A stretch of DNA of 64,000 bases, from contig JAFGIN010000054.1 of assembly GCA_016929595.1 (NCBI GenBank), positions 1-64,000 on the forward strand, given 5' to 3'. Within the stretch, counting starts at the first letter, position 1, and the number at the start of each line of letters is the position of its first letter. Positions 17,858 through 27,821 of this stretch are shown one piece after another. This DNA is from Chitinispirillaceae bacterium. Lineage in GTDB: Bacteria > Fibrobacterota > Chitinivibrionia > Chitinivibrionales > Chitinispirillaceae. A model generated the notes under the pieces. The model was not told where the DNA came from and made no database searches. It saw nothing but the letters and a program-made list of their open reading frames with translations. Both the position numbers and the translations under genes were made by a program.

Positions 17858-18200
17858 CATGTTTTCTCAGAATTTCTCATTCCCCCTCTCCATTCATTTG
17901 ATGGAGAGGGGGACAAAGGGGGTGAGGCGAACGCGATCAATGATAATTACATATTTCACACAACTGCACCAGCATTAAAATGCAGGCCACACAATTATCT
18001 GCGATATTTGCAGTTTCTCTATTAGCGAAAAATAGGAACCCATGCCTTGACACACGCTCCCCGTCTCCCGGATGGGAGAAGGGGTTGGGGGAAGAGGTCA
18101 CCCGCAAAGCGAAACATGAGAATCCATGCTTTCTCAGAACTCCTAATTCCCCTCTCCAACTATTGGAGAGGGCGCAAGAGGGTGAGGCGAACGCTCACTA
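17858..18200. repeat. Dispersed intergenic repeat cluster, left of cotH gene
   Basis: The cluster has three parts. (a) TTTCTCAGAAYTYCTMATTCC plus a GAGAGGG hairpin plus GTGAGGCGAACGC occurs twice (about 17860-17935 and 18127-18195). (b) A ~105-bp unit at 17923-18033 includes ATTTCACACAACTGCAC and ATTAAAATGCAGGYCACACA. (c) TTGACACACGCTCYCCGTCT followed by CCCGGATGGGAGAAG occurs at 18047-18080. Units (b) and (c) recur in different order at 20020-20223. The 17125-18373 gap holds no other credible feature. Confidence 0.75.
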
Positions 18201-18373
18201 AAAGTGAGCACTTCTTTGTTTCAAAAACACTGTAATGCGTTAAAATATGATATATTAACAGATATACACAGTACAAACTTTCTATTATACAGTGTTACAC
18301 AATGTTCAGGATTTCATAAGATTTACATTAGCATAACTGATAAAGCAATCACCAAATCTTGCCGGATAGAAAA

Positions 18374-19792
18374 ATGATGAAAATTAGTGCTGTTTTTTTA
18401 ATCTTTTTGCTAACCACTACAGTAACTGCCCAGGAAAATCAGGACCGTTTATTTGATACCAGGACTATTCATTCCATAAAAATCAATTTTTATAAATCTG
18501 ATGACTGGGATTCAGTACTGGCCAGATTCAACGTGGGAAATGACACCCTTACTTATACACCGGTAAAAATAAAAATCGATTCTACCATCTTTGACAGCGT
18601 TGGTTTATCAATAAAAGGCCATCCATCAATAAATCCAGATGGATCATATCAGAAATACCCTTTTAAAGTTGATTTCAATGAATTCAAAAAAGGTCAAAAG
18701 TATGATAATGTGAAAAAGTTCAATCTAAACGTCAATGCATTCGATAATAATATCGTAATGAACAACGTTTTTGCCTATTTCGGGCTTCCATACCAGCGTG
18801 TCTCAAAAACACAGGTTACCCTCGACACTGTTAATTTAGGTGACTATATTATTGTTGAACAGGTTGATAAAACTTTTTTAAACAGAACATTTGGAAATAA
18901 AAGCGGCAATTTATACAAAGGAGATTTGCAGGCGAATCTTAAATACCTCGGTGATGATCAGGCTTTTTACGAGAATAAGTATACCTTAAAAACCAACGAG
19001 GACAAGAATGATTACTCAGACCTGATTCATTTTATTGATATTTTAAACAATGTGAAAAATGAACAGGCACTGGAAGATTCCATACGAAGCAATTTTGATA
19101 TTGACAACTATATAACTATTTTATCGGTTCAGATCGTAATGGGTAAAATTGATGATTACTTTGATAAAAATCACAACTATTATCTTTATCATAATGATGA
19201 AACAAAACGGTTCTCTTTTATCCCCTATGATAACGATATGATAGCGCAACGAAATCCATTGTTCATAGGAAATGTTGGAAATCTACCGTTATTAAAAAGC
19301 ATATATACAATTCCGGCTTTGAAAAACCAATACTTTAACTGCATGTGCAATGTGTTCTCTAAAATCGGATCCAGTTTTCCTGCTATCGAAACAAAATATG
19401 ATTCCGATTATACTCTTTACAAAAACAAAACAAGTGAAAATATCATCTATTTAGAGTCACAAATGAAGAGCTCTGGATTTACCTGCCCAAAAGTTGGTAC
19501 ATCGAAAAAGTTAGTTAATAATCAATCTGTTTCCAGTGAACAACAGACACTTCACCCATTTGAAAACAAGCTTCGTATTACTACTTCATTAATAACCGGT
19601 AAAGAATTCAGTCTGGCAATTTATTCGGTGAACGGCCGGATACGCTATAATCAAACTTTTCAAAATACCCAGCCGGGTATACTACATATTGATCTCTCTT
19701 TTTTACCGCCAGGCAGTTACGTTGCAGAGATGAAATGCACTTCCGGAAACAGAGTGCAGAAATTTGCCATTTCCTCTTTCTGCAAACAGTAA
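18374..19792 (+). CDS. CotH-like kinase family secreted protein with sorting domain
   Basis: The product (472 aa from ATG 18374; a TTG lies five codons upstream) has a signal peptide ending near TAQ. The central region follows the CotH protein-kinase-fold pattern: SIKGHPSINPDGSYQKYPFK substrate lobe, LGDYIIVEQVDKTFL, GNLYKGD, and LYHNDETKRFSFIPYDNDM with the D-x-D metal site. The last ~75 residues (FSLAIYSVNGRIRYNQTF, then PPGSYVAEMKC) are a T9SS-like sorting domain. CotH proteins phosphorylate surface or spore proteins in Bacillus. In carbohydrate degraders, related proteins are exported and their role is unknown. Repeat clusters flank the gene on both sides. Confidence 0.8.
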   Translation: MMKISAVFLIFLLTTTVTAQENQDRLFDTRTIHSIKINFYKSDDWDSVLARFNVGNDTLTYTPVKIKIDSTIFDSVGLSIKGHPSINPDGSYQKYPFKVDFNEFKKGQKYDNVKKFNLNVNAFDNNIVMNNVFAYFGLPYQRVSKTQVTLDTVNLGDYIIVEQVDKTFLNRTFGNKSGNLYKGDLQANLKYLGDDQAFYENKYTLKTNEDKNDYSDLIHFIDILNNVKNEQALEDSIRSNFDIDNYITILSVQIVMGKIDDYFDKNHNYYLYHNDETKRFSFIPYDNDMIAQRNPLFIGNVGNLPLLKSIYTIPALKNQYFNCMCNVFSKIGSSFPAIETKYDSDYTLYKNKTSENIIYLESQMKSSGFTCPKVGTSKKLVNNQSVSSEQQTLHPFENKLRITTSLITGKEFSLAIYSVNGRIRYNQTFQNTQPGILHIDLSFLPPGSYVAEMKCTSGNRVQKFAISSFCKQ

Positions 19793-19998
19793 AACAGGCA
19801 GGTTCTTTAGATTGCAGCCGCATTGTCAGCAATATTTATAATGTTTCCCCTGCAAAGAAAAAAATATCTTTGTATTTACTACAATAATTAATGGCTCTAC
19901 AAACCATGGACTGTAACACACTGCTGTAGGGGCTCAAAATTTTGAGCCCCTACTACGCCAAACCCCAGCGTTATCCGCGATAGTTCTCGGCATTCACC

Positions 19999-20223
19999 CT
20001 TGAGAATAGTAACCTGAGTGCGTTGACACACGCTCTCCGTCTCCCGGATGGGAGAAGCGATGCAGCGATCCCGCACTCGGAACGAACTGGGGCCGGGGGA
20101 TGAGGCGAACGCGAGCAATGAAAACTACGCATTTCACACAACTGCACAGGCGAAACTGAACATGCATTAAAAATGCAGGTCACACATTTACCTGCAATAT
20201 TAGCTGTTTCTAATAGAAAAAAA
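19999..20223. repeat. Dispersed intergenic repeat cluster, right of cotH gene
   Basis: Unit (c), GTTGACACACGCTCTCCGTCT and on to the GGATGGGAGAAG hairpin, lies at 20020-20054. Unit (b), GAGGCGAACGCGAGCAATGA through CACATTTACCTGCAATATTAG, lies at 20101-20223. Both are direct-oriented copies of segments left of the cotH gene. A TTTCGTGTATTTCGTGGTTTC phrase follows at about 20262-20283. The 19793-20354 gap contains no credible gene. Confidence 0.75.
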
Positions 20224-20354
20224 ATATAACAAAACAAACTATCCACATTCTTTTGTCGTGTATTTCGTGTATTTCGTGGTTTCTCTTGAACCACTAGCTC
20301 AAATGTTCTGGAGGCATCCTGTAATATCCAATTCGGTGTGGTTGTAAAAGATAT

Positions 20355-22442
20355 TCACTTTAAAATTCGCAAATTAAACGTAGTCGTCAATGCCTGCGAT
20401 TCTACTCTGCAATAATAGACACCTGAAGCCATATTGTCAATTAAAAAGAACTGTTCTTGCGGTCCAATCCCTGAAAGACCGCAGAAAAGCGTCTTTACCG
20501 GCTTACCCATGGTAGTAAAAATCTTTACTTTAAGGTTCTGTTTTTTTATAAAACAGGTTTTCAAACGAATTTTGTGTTTTTCATATGAAACCGATATGTT
20601 TGAATGTATTGGCTGATGCGAATATGCTACGGCAGTTTCTCTGTTCCTTTTGAGGTGCACTGATGCATCAACAATACCTGTGACATTTGCTTTTTCATCG
20701 GACGACACAACTACATACCATAGCTGCTTGTCATCAGGCACAGCTATAAAACTGTCGGTTTTCGCAATCCTCTTTTTCATCAATACGACCTCAAACAGCT
20801 CACCTCTGCTATATTTCTCATAATTACTGCTATTACAAATAAAGAGATCGATACAACCGGTTTTTCGCTCATCAGTGAACGTACACGGAAACGAGTGATT
20901 AAACAATGCATACTCATTTTTACCGTAAACAAATTCTTTCTGTGCATCTAATGAAAACGTTATCATTACAGATTTATCATTGTCAATTTGCTGATTCACG
21001 ATCTGATATTTCAATTTTTCGGAACTGCCAGTAAGTATTGGATCCCATAGATACCGTTTACCAGCAACAGATCCCTTTATAATTGAAGTTTTATTTTTTG
21101 TTCCCCTGCGGCTCTGTATCTCTCCAGTAAAAACAGGTATATCATCCCCCAGTAAAAACCTGCAAAAGCCATCACTACCGGTCCATCCAGCCAGAAGAAA
21201 ATTACCCGGAGCCCCGTCGGCATCGATAGTAATTCTTGCGCCATCAACCGGCAAGCCCTTTGAATCCTTCACGTTTACATCAAGAGTACAGACCGGTGTA
21301 TAATGCTCTGTCGTCCCCTGGATAAACCCGTCACCCCGCCAGTTAAAACAACCATTCAAAGGTCCCTTCGATGGATCTGCCCAGTAATCATTTGCATGTG
21401 ATGGTTCATTCATCCGATCGATCCATCCATTGATCGGCTCCCAGTCAATCCATCGACCACCATCATAAAACTCGTTCCACTTATGATCGTAACGACTTGC
21501 TTTTGTTAAAGTAACCGGAATGAGAACCGTGCGTGCTGCTGCAGATGCAAACCAGCCGTGCTCAGAACAGGTTCCTTTATGCTGATGGTAGAGATATACC
21601 GGTTGTGGCCAGCGATACTCAGGAAACCCGCCTCCCCAGGGCATTATCAGATTGCACCACTGGGAGAGACGACCCAGCGCACCGTTTTCGGCAACACTGT
21701 TCACTTTATTTGCCCATAGAAAAGTAATCCCTTTCATTGTATCACAAAGAGCATTGTACCCACTCTCCCTGTAATCCCACAGATACGTACGCCAGAACTT
21801 CCCCTGTGAAGGCGATGTTGGATTTGGAGAGTTTTTGTTGATATATGCCGGAAGCTCACCCTGAAGTTTTGGAAAGACTACATACCAGTAATAAATATCT
21901 CTGGGAAGTACATGTTTTACCACACTTCCCTTCTCGATTACATTGTAAGAAGTTGTTGAGAAATAATTCCTGTCCGACCCGGAATTTCCACTATCAATTA
22001 TTGATACATACTCCAGCACCGAGTCTGCCCGATACACCTGTAAAACGTTTTCTCTGATTAACTCAGGATAGAATCCTTTACTATTGATCACCTCGAGAGG
22101 CAGATGAGCGATAGTAAAAGCAATCTCATCGATGTAGGGATCTTTTGCATCAGTTATAATCCGTGCATAGGTCTCCTGCAAGGCTTCAGGAAGGGATATC
22201 AATTTATCTATAAGAGCCATGCGTTGCCACTCAGGAGCGATTGCAACTGCCCGCTCTGCATTTTTGACCAGCCCACTGCCATGAACCTGAACAGATGAAC
22301 CGACATAGTCATCAGCTGAATTAATGATCCAGCAACAATGGTTTTTTACGGGTACCCGAACAGTCTCAACTGTAGAATCGACCGTTACCCATCCTGCATA
22401 CAGGGATGATATCGATACCAACAGGAATACAAACAGTTTCAT
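20355..22442 (-). CDS. Secreted transglutaminase-like protein with sorting domain
   Basis: This is a 695-aa exported protein (signal peptide MKLFVFLLVSISSLYAG; AAGGATC upstream of the ATG). A helical N-terminal domain precedes a transglutaminase-type papain fold. The Cys lies in QHKGTCSEHGWFASAAART, the His in ASRYDHKWNEFYDGG, and the Asp in GRWIDWEP. A fold of carboxypeptidase-regulatory type follows (LDVNVKDSKGLPVDGARITI), and the protein ends in a T9SS-like sorting domain (LKVKIFTTMGKPVKTLF, then ASGVYYCRVES). It could crosslink or hydrolyse proteins at the surface. The intact triad supports activity, but the substrate is unknown. Confidence 0.8.
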   Translation of the reverse strand: MKLFVFLLVSISSLYAGWVTVDSTVETVRVPVKNHCCWIINSADDYVGSSVQVHGSGLVKNAERAVAIAPEWQRMALIDKLISLPEALQETYARIITDAKDPYIDEIAFTIAHLPLEVINSKGFYPELIRENVLQVYRADSVLEYVSIIDSGNSGSDRNYFSTTSYNVIEKGSVVKHVLPRDIYYWYVVFPKLQGELPAYINKNSPNPTSPSQGKFWRTYLWDYRESGYNALCDTMKGITFLWANKVNSVAENGALGRLSQWCNLIMPWGGGFPEYRWPQPVYLYHQHKGTCSEHGWFASAAARTVLIPVTLTKASRYDHKWNEFYDGGRWIDWEPINGWIDRMNEPSHANDYWADPSKGPLNGCFNWRGDGFIQGTTEHYTPVCTLDVNVKDSKGLPVDGARITIDADGAPGNFLLAGWTGSDGFCRFLLGDDIPVFTGEIQSRRGTKNKTSIIKGSVAGKRYLWDPILTGSSEKLKYQIVNQQIDNDKSVMITFSLDAQKEFVYGKNEYALFNHSFPCTFTDERKTGCIDLFICNSSNYEKYSRGELFEVVLMKKRIAKTDSFIAVPDDKQLWYVVVSSDEKANVTGIVDASVHLKRNRETAVAYSHQPIHSNISVSYEKHKIRLKTCFIKKQNLKVKIFTTMGKPVKTLFCGLSGIGPQEQFFLIDNMASGVYYCRVESQALTTTFNLRILK

Positions 22443-22550
22443 TAAGCGGATCCTTTTTGCCGTAGGGTTATTGATAAGATAAACAAAATCTAAAAATAAT
22501 GGACATATTTTTCATGATAGTCCATATCGATAGCCCGAAAATGGCAGTGA

Positions 22551-24563
22551 CTATTGCTGTTTGTAGTATTCGATAATTCCATTCGCTGCAGTGCGGGCTA
22601 TGCATCGCCAGGATTGAGGCTTCAGAGATTCAGGATCATTCAGAGGAGACAATGATAATGCTACAGCCGGGCATTCAGTCTGCTGCAGGACATACATTAC
22701 TTTTTCCTGCACTGCCACTGATGAGGAAGATTCATTCTTCCAGCATCCGGCAACACAATCTGAAAGTTGTTTTCCTTTTGCGCTTCCGGGCATACAGGCT
22801 ATATATGGTGAATTTTCTGTACTATCTGCCCTTATTAAAATATAGAGATCAGCGCCGGCATTCTGAGCTCGTAAAACCCTTTCGGTTACATGAATCGTGC
22901 GATCATCATCCCTGGCAAAAAGAACATAAGCCCCATATTCTTCTAATGTCGAAACTATATAATTGGAAACTTTTCTGGTTATGTCGCACGCTCTTGCTCC
23001 CGTTTTACTTATACCACCATTTTCTGCCCCTCCGAATTCCGGATCAATCACAATCGTTTTACCGAACAGAATACCTGATGAACGTGGTGAAATTGTTATA
23101 CAGTTTAACTTGTTTCGCTTTATACCCAGCGAAGTATCGACATACCCTTTTGCAGATACAGCAATTGAAACTTCCTCAACAGTACTGTCTTCTGTTAAAA
23201 AAGAGAAAAAGCCGTTATTATCGGTAATGGCTGGGATGCCCTCACAGAAAATTAAACAATGTCGAGGTCTGAATCCTGAATCCACAGACCGTATAAACCC
23301 CTGAAATGGATGCACCCTTGTTGTATCAGCCATGATATCCACATCCTGAACTACAGAGTCGCATTGTAAACGGAAATGTTCAACGACATCACTCAGACGA
23401 TGATAACAGAGAGCGATTCCATTTTCAACCGATACGGTATCTTTTGTATCATGAATAACCGGTGTTCCATCCCTGACAGGAAACCCGATACTATCAAGTA
23501 CTGTTACCGTTACAGGAACAACAGACCCGACCGGAAAATTCCCGGAATGTACAATAAAGGTGCAGGGTGACCGGTTAATCTCGTATGACAAATGAACTCT
23601 GGTTGCCAGATTACCATTGCGATTTCCGGCAAAACAGGTAATGGTATATTTCCCATTAGCAAGCGGCCAGGGCAAAACAGCTGTAAACCCCGATCCGGTA
23701 ATTTTCCCTGAAAGTTTTTTCTGATTACAATAGATACCTGTTGTCTGGGAATCGAGGGGAATATCACTTTTAATCGTGGCAGAAATGATTTTTCTGCTGG
23801 AGTCAATTTTTACAGATCTAATTTTGGGAACTCCACCGGAAAACCATCTGACTATTCCACGAAAATAAGCCATCGCTTCCAACGCAAGAGCCGCACTGTC
23901 CCCCAGGATTTTTTCCATTTCAGGGTGAGACAGATACGATGGCTCCCCGATGATCGATGGTACCGTCGTTTTACGAAGAACAAAATAGTTACCTGTATGT
24001 ACGGTTGATTGTCCAAGTCCAAGCAAGCTGCTGAATTCAGCATTGATGATCACCGCAGCATCAAGTGACCCATCGGGATCCCCCTGAGCATAAAAGATCT
24101 TTGGAACATTGACATCCCGTGAATCATTTTCAGTCCCGTTATGATGAAGAGATACGAACAAATCGGGCTCCAGAGAATCACGGTAGACACAACGATAAGC
24201 CAGATCTTCACGTGCAGTACTTTTTGCAGACCACAACACAGTTGTATCCGATTCTCTTGTCATGAATACTTTCGCACCATGATATTCTAACTGTTTTTTG
24301 AGTATTTTTGCTACGGAAAGATTGATATCACTCTCTTTTGTCCCATATAAACCTACGGCACCACTTGTCTGGTTTCCATGTCCCGGATCGAGAACCACTC
24401 TTTTTCCAGCAAGGTATTTCACATCCTGTATAGTAATCTTTTGTGGCTGGTACCAGTTTTTTGATGAAGGTGCCGGGGAAAAAGAGATACATGATATGTA
24501 CTCAAAACAGCAGACTATCCCAATTATTCTAAAGAGAGTTTTTATCACTTTGTTCCCGGACAT
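22551..24563 (-). CDS. N-acetylmuramoyl-L-alanine amidase (Amidase_3) with second degenerate amidase domain
   Basis: This is a 670-aa envelope protein with an N-terminal hydrophobic signal and possible lipobox (YISC, Cys25). Domain 1 (about 50-245) is a complete zinc amidase: VVLDPGHG with His62, GTKESD with Glu77, LFVSLHHN, and GEPSYLSHPEMEK with the catalytic Glu. An Ig-like/CARDB-type middle region follows. Domain 2 (about 490-668) has the same fold order (TIVIDPEFGGAENGG, SNYIVSTLEEYGAYVLFARD, YILIRADST), but the zinc ligands are replaced (PEFGG for PGHGG, IRADS for IHANS). It should cleave peptidoglycan stem peptides, with domain 2 likely non-catalytic. The start lies 4 nt after the ccsA stop, so the two genes are probably co-translated. 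Confidence 0.85.
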   Translation of the reverse strand: MSGNKVIKTLFRIIGIVCCFEYISCISFSPAPSSKNWYQPQKITIQDVKYLAGKRVVLDPGHGNQTSGAVGLYGTKESDINLSVAKILKKQLEYHGAKVFMTRESDTTVLWSAKSTAREDLAYRCVYRDSLEPDLFVSLHHNGTENDSRDVNVPKIFYAQGDPDGSLDAAVIINAEFSSLLGLGQSTVHTGNYFVLRKTTVPSIIGEPSYLSHPEMEKILGDSAALALEAMAYFRGIVRWFSGGVPKIRSVKIDSSRKIISATIKSDIPLDSQTTGIYCNQKKLSGKITGSGFTAVLPWPLANGKYTITCFAGNRNGNLATRVHLSYEINRSPCTFIVHSGNFPVGSVVPVTVTVLDSIGFPVRDGTPVIHDTKDTVSVENGIALCYHRLSDVVEHFRLQCDSVVQDVDIMADTTRVHPFQGFIRSVDSGFRPRHCLIFCEGIPAITDNNGFFSFLTEDSTVEEVSIAVSAKGYVDTSLGIKRNKLNCITISPRSSGILFGKTIVIDPEFGGAENGGISKTGARACDITRKVSNYIVSTLEEYGAYVLFARDDDRTIHVTERVLRAQNAGADLYILIRADSTENSPYIACMPGSAKGKQLSDCVAGCWKNESSSSVAVQEKVMYVLQQTECPAVALSLSPLNDPESLKPQSWRCIARTAANGIIEYYKQQ

Positions 24564-24567
24564 TTAT

Positions 24568-26496
24568 TCAGGAAGGAACAGAGACTGATTTCTTTTCCGT
24601 TTTTTTTATCAGAAATGCAAAGGAGACCAGAAAAACAATCTCAAAGGCTAAATATAAAAATAGATAGTGAGCACCTACAGATGTAAAGCCATATGAATGG
24701 AGGCCGATACCAAGCAGATTAACTCCCACCCATGTCAACATGACAAGCATCATACCGATAACCGCACCAGCAGCAATACCATACCTGCCAGCCAGCCGCC
24801 CGGATTTGCCATGAAGAAAAGCGACACCCCATAGTATTATCAGAAGCGCACCGTTTTCTTTCGGATCCCAGCCCCAGAATCTGCCCCAGGCCTGATCAGC
24901 CCACATTCCACCAAACACCGTTCCAATAATGGTAAATATAAATCCGAAAACAAACATGCCATAAATTGCACTTAACAGTTTTTCCTGGTTGTCATCGACA
25001 CTACGCTTTTTGATCAGAGCGATCAGCATATATACATGTGCCATGAATCCGGCACCAACATGTCCGGCATATCCCAGTGAGATGGTTACGATGTGAGTTG
25101 TAAGCCAGAATGAGGAATCAAGAACAGCCGATAACATTCCCAGTGTATCCCCGTCTTTGGTATATCTTCCGGCAATATGAAGAAACAAAAACCCTGTCAA
25201 AGCCGATAGTAAAATTCCAAATGAACGTATTTTTATTGACTCAAGAATAATACCCAGCACCACAGATGCCCATGCTGTAAATATGAACGTCTCATAGAGA
25301 TTGGTAACCGGCGGGTGGTGCATTATTATCATCCGGGCAATTATACCTGATGTATGCAGAACTACTCCGAGAATAATCAAAAACAGACCAACGGAGTACG
25401 CTCGCTTCCAGAGTGAGGAAACTGCGAGTAACGAGAGAAGAAATGCTATCCCGTAAATAATTTTTGTAAATAGAAACGGATTTATTCTATTATATAGTAT
25501 TTCAAGTTGAGGTCTGGAAATAGAAAGACTTTTTGAGACTGGCAGATAGGTGCACCTGATAAAGTGGTCTATTGCATTATCGAAAGCGGATTGATAACCG
25601 TTTAGATATGCATCCCGCGCTTTTATCATCATATTCACTGATGAATCATTCAGTGCACCAGTCCGCAACTTCCCGACATACCCCCACAAACTTCCCCACC
25701 GCTCAGGTGATGTTTCAAGGGGAATTATGTGAGGAGGATTGCTTTTCATATCGTTCTCGATTTCATACATGCGCTTTGCAAGTTCCAGCAGGACACTTTC
25801 ACCCGGTGATAAGGAATCACCACCCTTTCTCTGAATCTCCCGCATACCCTCAGCAATCTTTTTTGATGACGATAACAGATTAAAGTATGATGGTGAAAAA
25901 TGCATTGGTATACCGAGCTGTTCTGCAAGAACAGAATCCGTTATGGCAAGATATTCTTGTGGGTCAAGAAAACTGAATGTTGATCTTAAAAACAGATATT
26001 CTTCGAGATTATTTCGCGTTTGTAATATTTCTCTCTCAAATGAAGTCCACTCACTGGAAGATGTTTGAACTGTTTTCTGTGCGATATCCTCAATTCTGTT
26101 TATTGCGCCATACAATTCACGAAATGAATATCTCCGTTTCGCACGAGGTAGAATTCCCAGAGCATTTGCAACATCCGGATTATTTACAATAAATACAAGA
26201 TCATCATCCGCGCTTTGTGGATGAAACATCACACTTGAAATCCATTCCAAAGCACTGGCTCCTGCTACCTTCTGCCTGCCTGAAAACTGCATCAGTTTAT
26301 TTCGGGCATAGGTATCTAAAGGCTTTTTTCTACCATTTTCCAGAACTATGATTTCACCAAGTTTTTCAACTGACAACCCCCGCGTTTTCTCATGAGTTCC
26401 GGCAACAGAAGATACATACCCCAGAACCACCGCCAGGATCAATGCAGCTATAATTGAAAGCTTCTTTTTTAAATCCCAATATCCCATTTTAATCAC
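24568..26496 (-). CDS. ccsA: Cytochrome c biogenesis protein CcsA (system II haem handler)
   Basis: The C-terminal ~300 residues carry eight or so transmembrane helices with the WWD-type haem motif seen as WADQAWGRFWGWDPKENGA. Conserved His residues lie in flanking loops (IIMHHPPVTNLYETF, LHSYGFTSVGAH). The N-terminal ~330 residues after the first helix form a large exported domain (GRKKPLDTYARNKLMQFSGR), as found in the longer CcsA/ResC versions. With ResB next door, it delivers haem across the membrane and attaches it to apocytochrome c. The frame starts at GTG 26496; an ATG three codons in (26487) is the likelier start. The order resB-ccsA-amidase on one strand suggests an operon. Confidence 0.9.
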   Translation of the reverse strand: MIKMGYWDLKKKLSIIAALILAVVLGYVSSVAGTHEKTRGLSVEKLGEIIVLENGRKKPLDTYARNKLMQFSGRQKVAGASALEWISSVMFHPQSADDDLVFIVNNPDVANALGILPRAKRRYSFRELYGAINRIEDIAQKTVQTSSSEWTSFEREILQTRNNLEEYLFLRSTFSFLDPQEYLAITDSVLAEQLGIPMHFSPSYFNLLSSSKKIAEGMREIQRKGGDSLSPGESVLLELAKRMYEIENDMKSNPPHIIPLETSPERWGSLWGYVGKLRTGALNDSSVNMMIKARDAYLNGYQSAFDNAIDHFIRCTYLPVSKSLSISRPQLEILYNRINPFLFTKIIYGIAFLLSLLAVSSLWKRAYSVGLFLIILGVVLHTSGIIARMIIMHHPPVTNLYETFIFTAWASVVLGIILESIKIRSFGILLSALTGFLFLHIAGRYTKDGDTLGMLSAVLDSSFWLTTHIVTISLGYAGHVGAGFMAHVYMLIALIKKRSVDDNQEKLLSAIYGMFVFGFIFTIIGTVFGGMWADQAWGRFWGWDPKENGALLIILWGVAFLHGKSGRLAGRYGIAAGAVIGMMLVMLTWVGVNLLGIGLHSYGFTSVGAHYLFLYLAFEIVFLVSFAFLIKKTEKKSVSVPS

Positions 26497-26508
26497 TGAT
26501 ACTTCGAT

Positions 26509-27609
26509 CTATTTTACTTTTTTAATATACGTATAAAATGAAAGTATGTAATGATACAACAACCCCAGTATTACAATTATACTGGACAGGTAAGGAACAA
26601 AACGCATCGGATTATCAACAACTGACAAGGTTGATGACATTGCTTCACCCTGTTGTGAAAATCCGGTCTGATAAAAAGTGATCGTTTTGTATCTGAACGG
26701 ACGATTCATCGAAATTAAGGCTTCCCTGTTAATCGTGTTATTACTGATAGTTATCAGGCTCTGATAACTTTTCGCTTCACGGGTACCCGGGTGATCAATT
26801 TTTGTAAACTTCTCAAGCTTTACTGTAAAAGGAAGCAGTACCTGAGCCTGTTGAAGAATACCCATTAGAGTATCACTACCAAAAGCAAAAATCGCCGGAG
26901 CCTCCGAACCACTGAACAGTATCATTCTTGGGACTTCACCACCACCATTGAGTTTGTTTTGTATATTGACAACAACTCCGGGAAAATTTCGTCCATTCTT
27001 TTCCGGAGGTTTGCTCAGTAAAGATTCGATTGTATGCGGATTTGTTCCATAACCAGTGCAGTTTGCATAAAACTCAAGAATATTTATATTGATCCCGTAG
27101 TCCTTGAATTCAAGATTGTCTCCCTTTTTTAACCCTGAAACATTTTTACGCCCTATATTAGTTATTATTCCTTTACTTTTTCTAAAAAATGCGATCTCCC
27201 AATCATACTGTTTTGTAGCAACAGATGTATTCTCACCCTCCAGCAGCGAAACAGTCGATTCATTAACCAGGGATGCGGCAAAACCCGATCCTGCAATAAG
27301 AATTATGACTCCAAGATGTATTAAAAAAATACCTGTCTTTCTGAAATTGAAATTGAAAACCCGCAGAGAAGAAGCAAGAAGATTAATCGTAAGCAGAGTT
27401 ATAACCGTTTTAATCCCGGGGAAGGGAATAAAACCGAATTCGATAAAGAACCATGATGCAAAAATGTGCTTTTGTGCTGCATAAATGCCATAATCTACCT
27501 GATAAAAGGTACCCCAGACAACTAGTAGAAAAAGTGCAAGCACGCAAGTAATGGTTATCTTGATCGACGCAGCAGTTCTTAAAACTTTTTTAAACAATTC
27601 TTGCAACAA
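26509..27609 (-). CDS. resB: Cytochrome c biogenesis protein ResB
   Basis: The 366-aa protein has the ResB/Ccs1 layout. There are three N-terminal transmembrane helices (ITITCVLALFLLVVWGTFYQ, a second at about 62-80, and TGIFLIHLGVIILIAGSGFA). A large exported beta-rich domain of ~210 residues contains GGEVPRMILFSG and NRPFRYKTITFYQTGF, and a final helix precedes a short cytoplasmic tail. It is 12 bases upstream of ccsA on the same strand, and together they form the two-protein system II apparatus. It is shorter than many ResB proteins but in the range of the compact forms. Confidence 0.88.
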   Translation of the reverse strand: MLQELFKKVLRTAASIKITITCVLALFLLVVWGTFYQVDYGIYAAQKHIFASWFFIEFGFIPFPGIKTVITLLTINLLASSLRVFNFNFRKTGIFLIHLGVIILIAGSGFAASLVNESTVSLLEGENTSVATKQYDWEIAFFRKSKGIITNIGRKNVSGLKKGDNLEFKDYGININILEFYANCTGYGTNPHTIESLLSKPPEKNGRNFPGVVVNIQNKLNGGGEVPRMILFSGSEAPAIFAFGSDTLMGILQQAQVLLPFTVKLEKFTKIDHPGTREAKSYQSLITISNNTINREALISMNRPFRYKTITFYQTGFSQQGEAMSSTLSVVDNPMRFVPYLSSIIVILGLLYHYILSFYTYIKKVK

Positions 27610-27821
27610 AACCCATAAAAATTAAAATATACCTGCAAACAATTATCTGCAAGTCTGACTCAGGTGAAGCACGTCCGGTTTCAAATTAAAAAACATCCAG
27701 AATTTACACTACACACACCGTTCCCTATGCATCCACTCTGCCCCAATGAAAGTATTTTACTCTGATTAGCCAGAGTTATAACAACACCATACAGCAAATA
27801 TAATAAGGAACTACCCGACCA

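Noticed and set aside
17686-17940. 84-codon minus-strand frame
   Set aside because: Its N-terminal half is made of the dispersed GAGAGGG repeat. The charged C-terminal half (LIDRELRDNFWQEYNKNSKK) could be the tail of an old gene, but nothing supports a start or a family.
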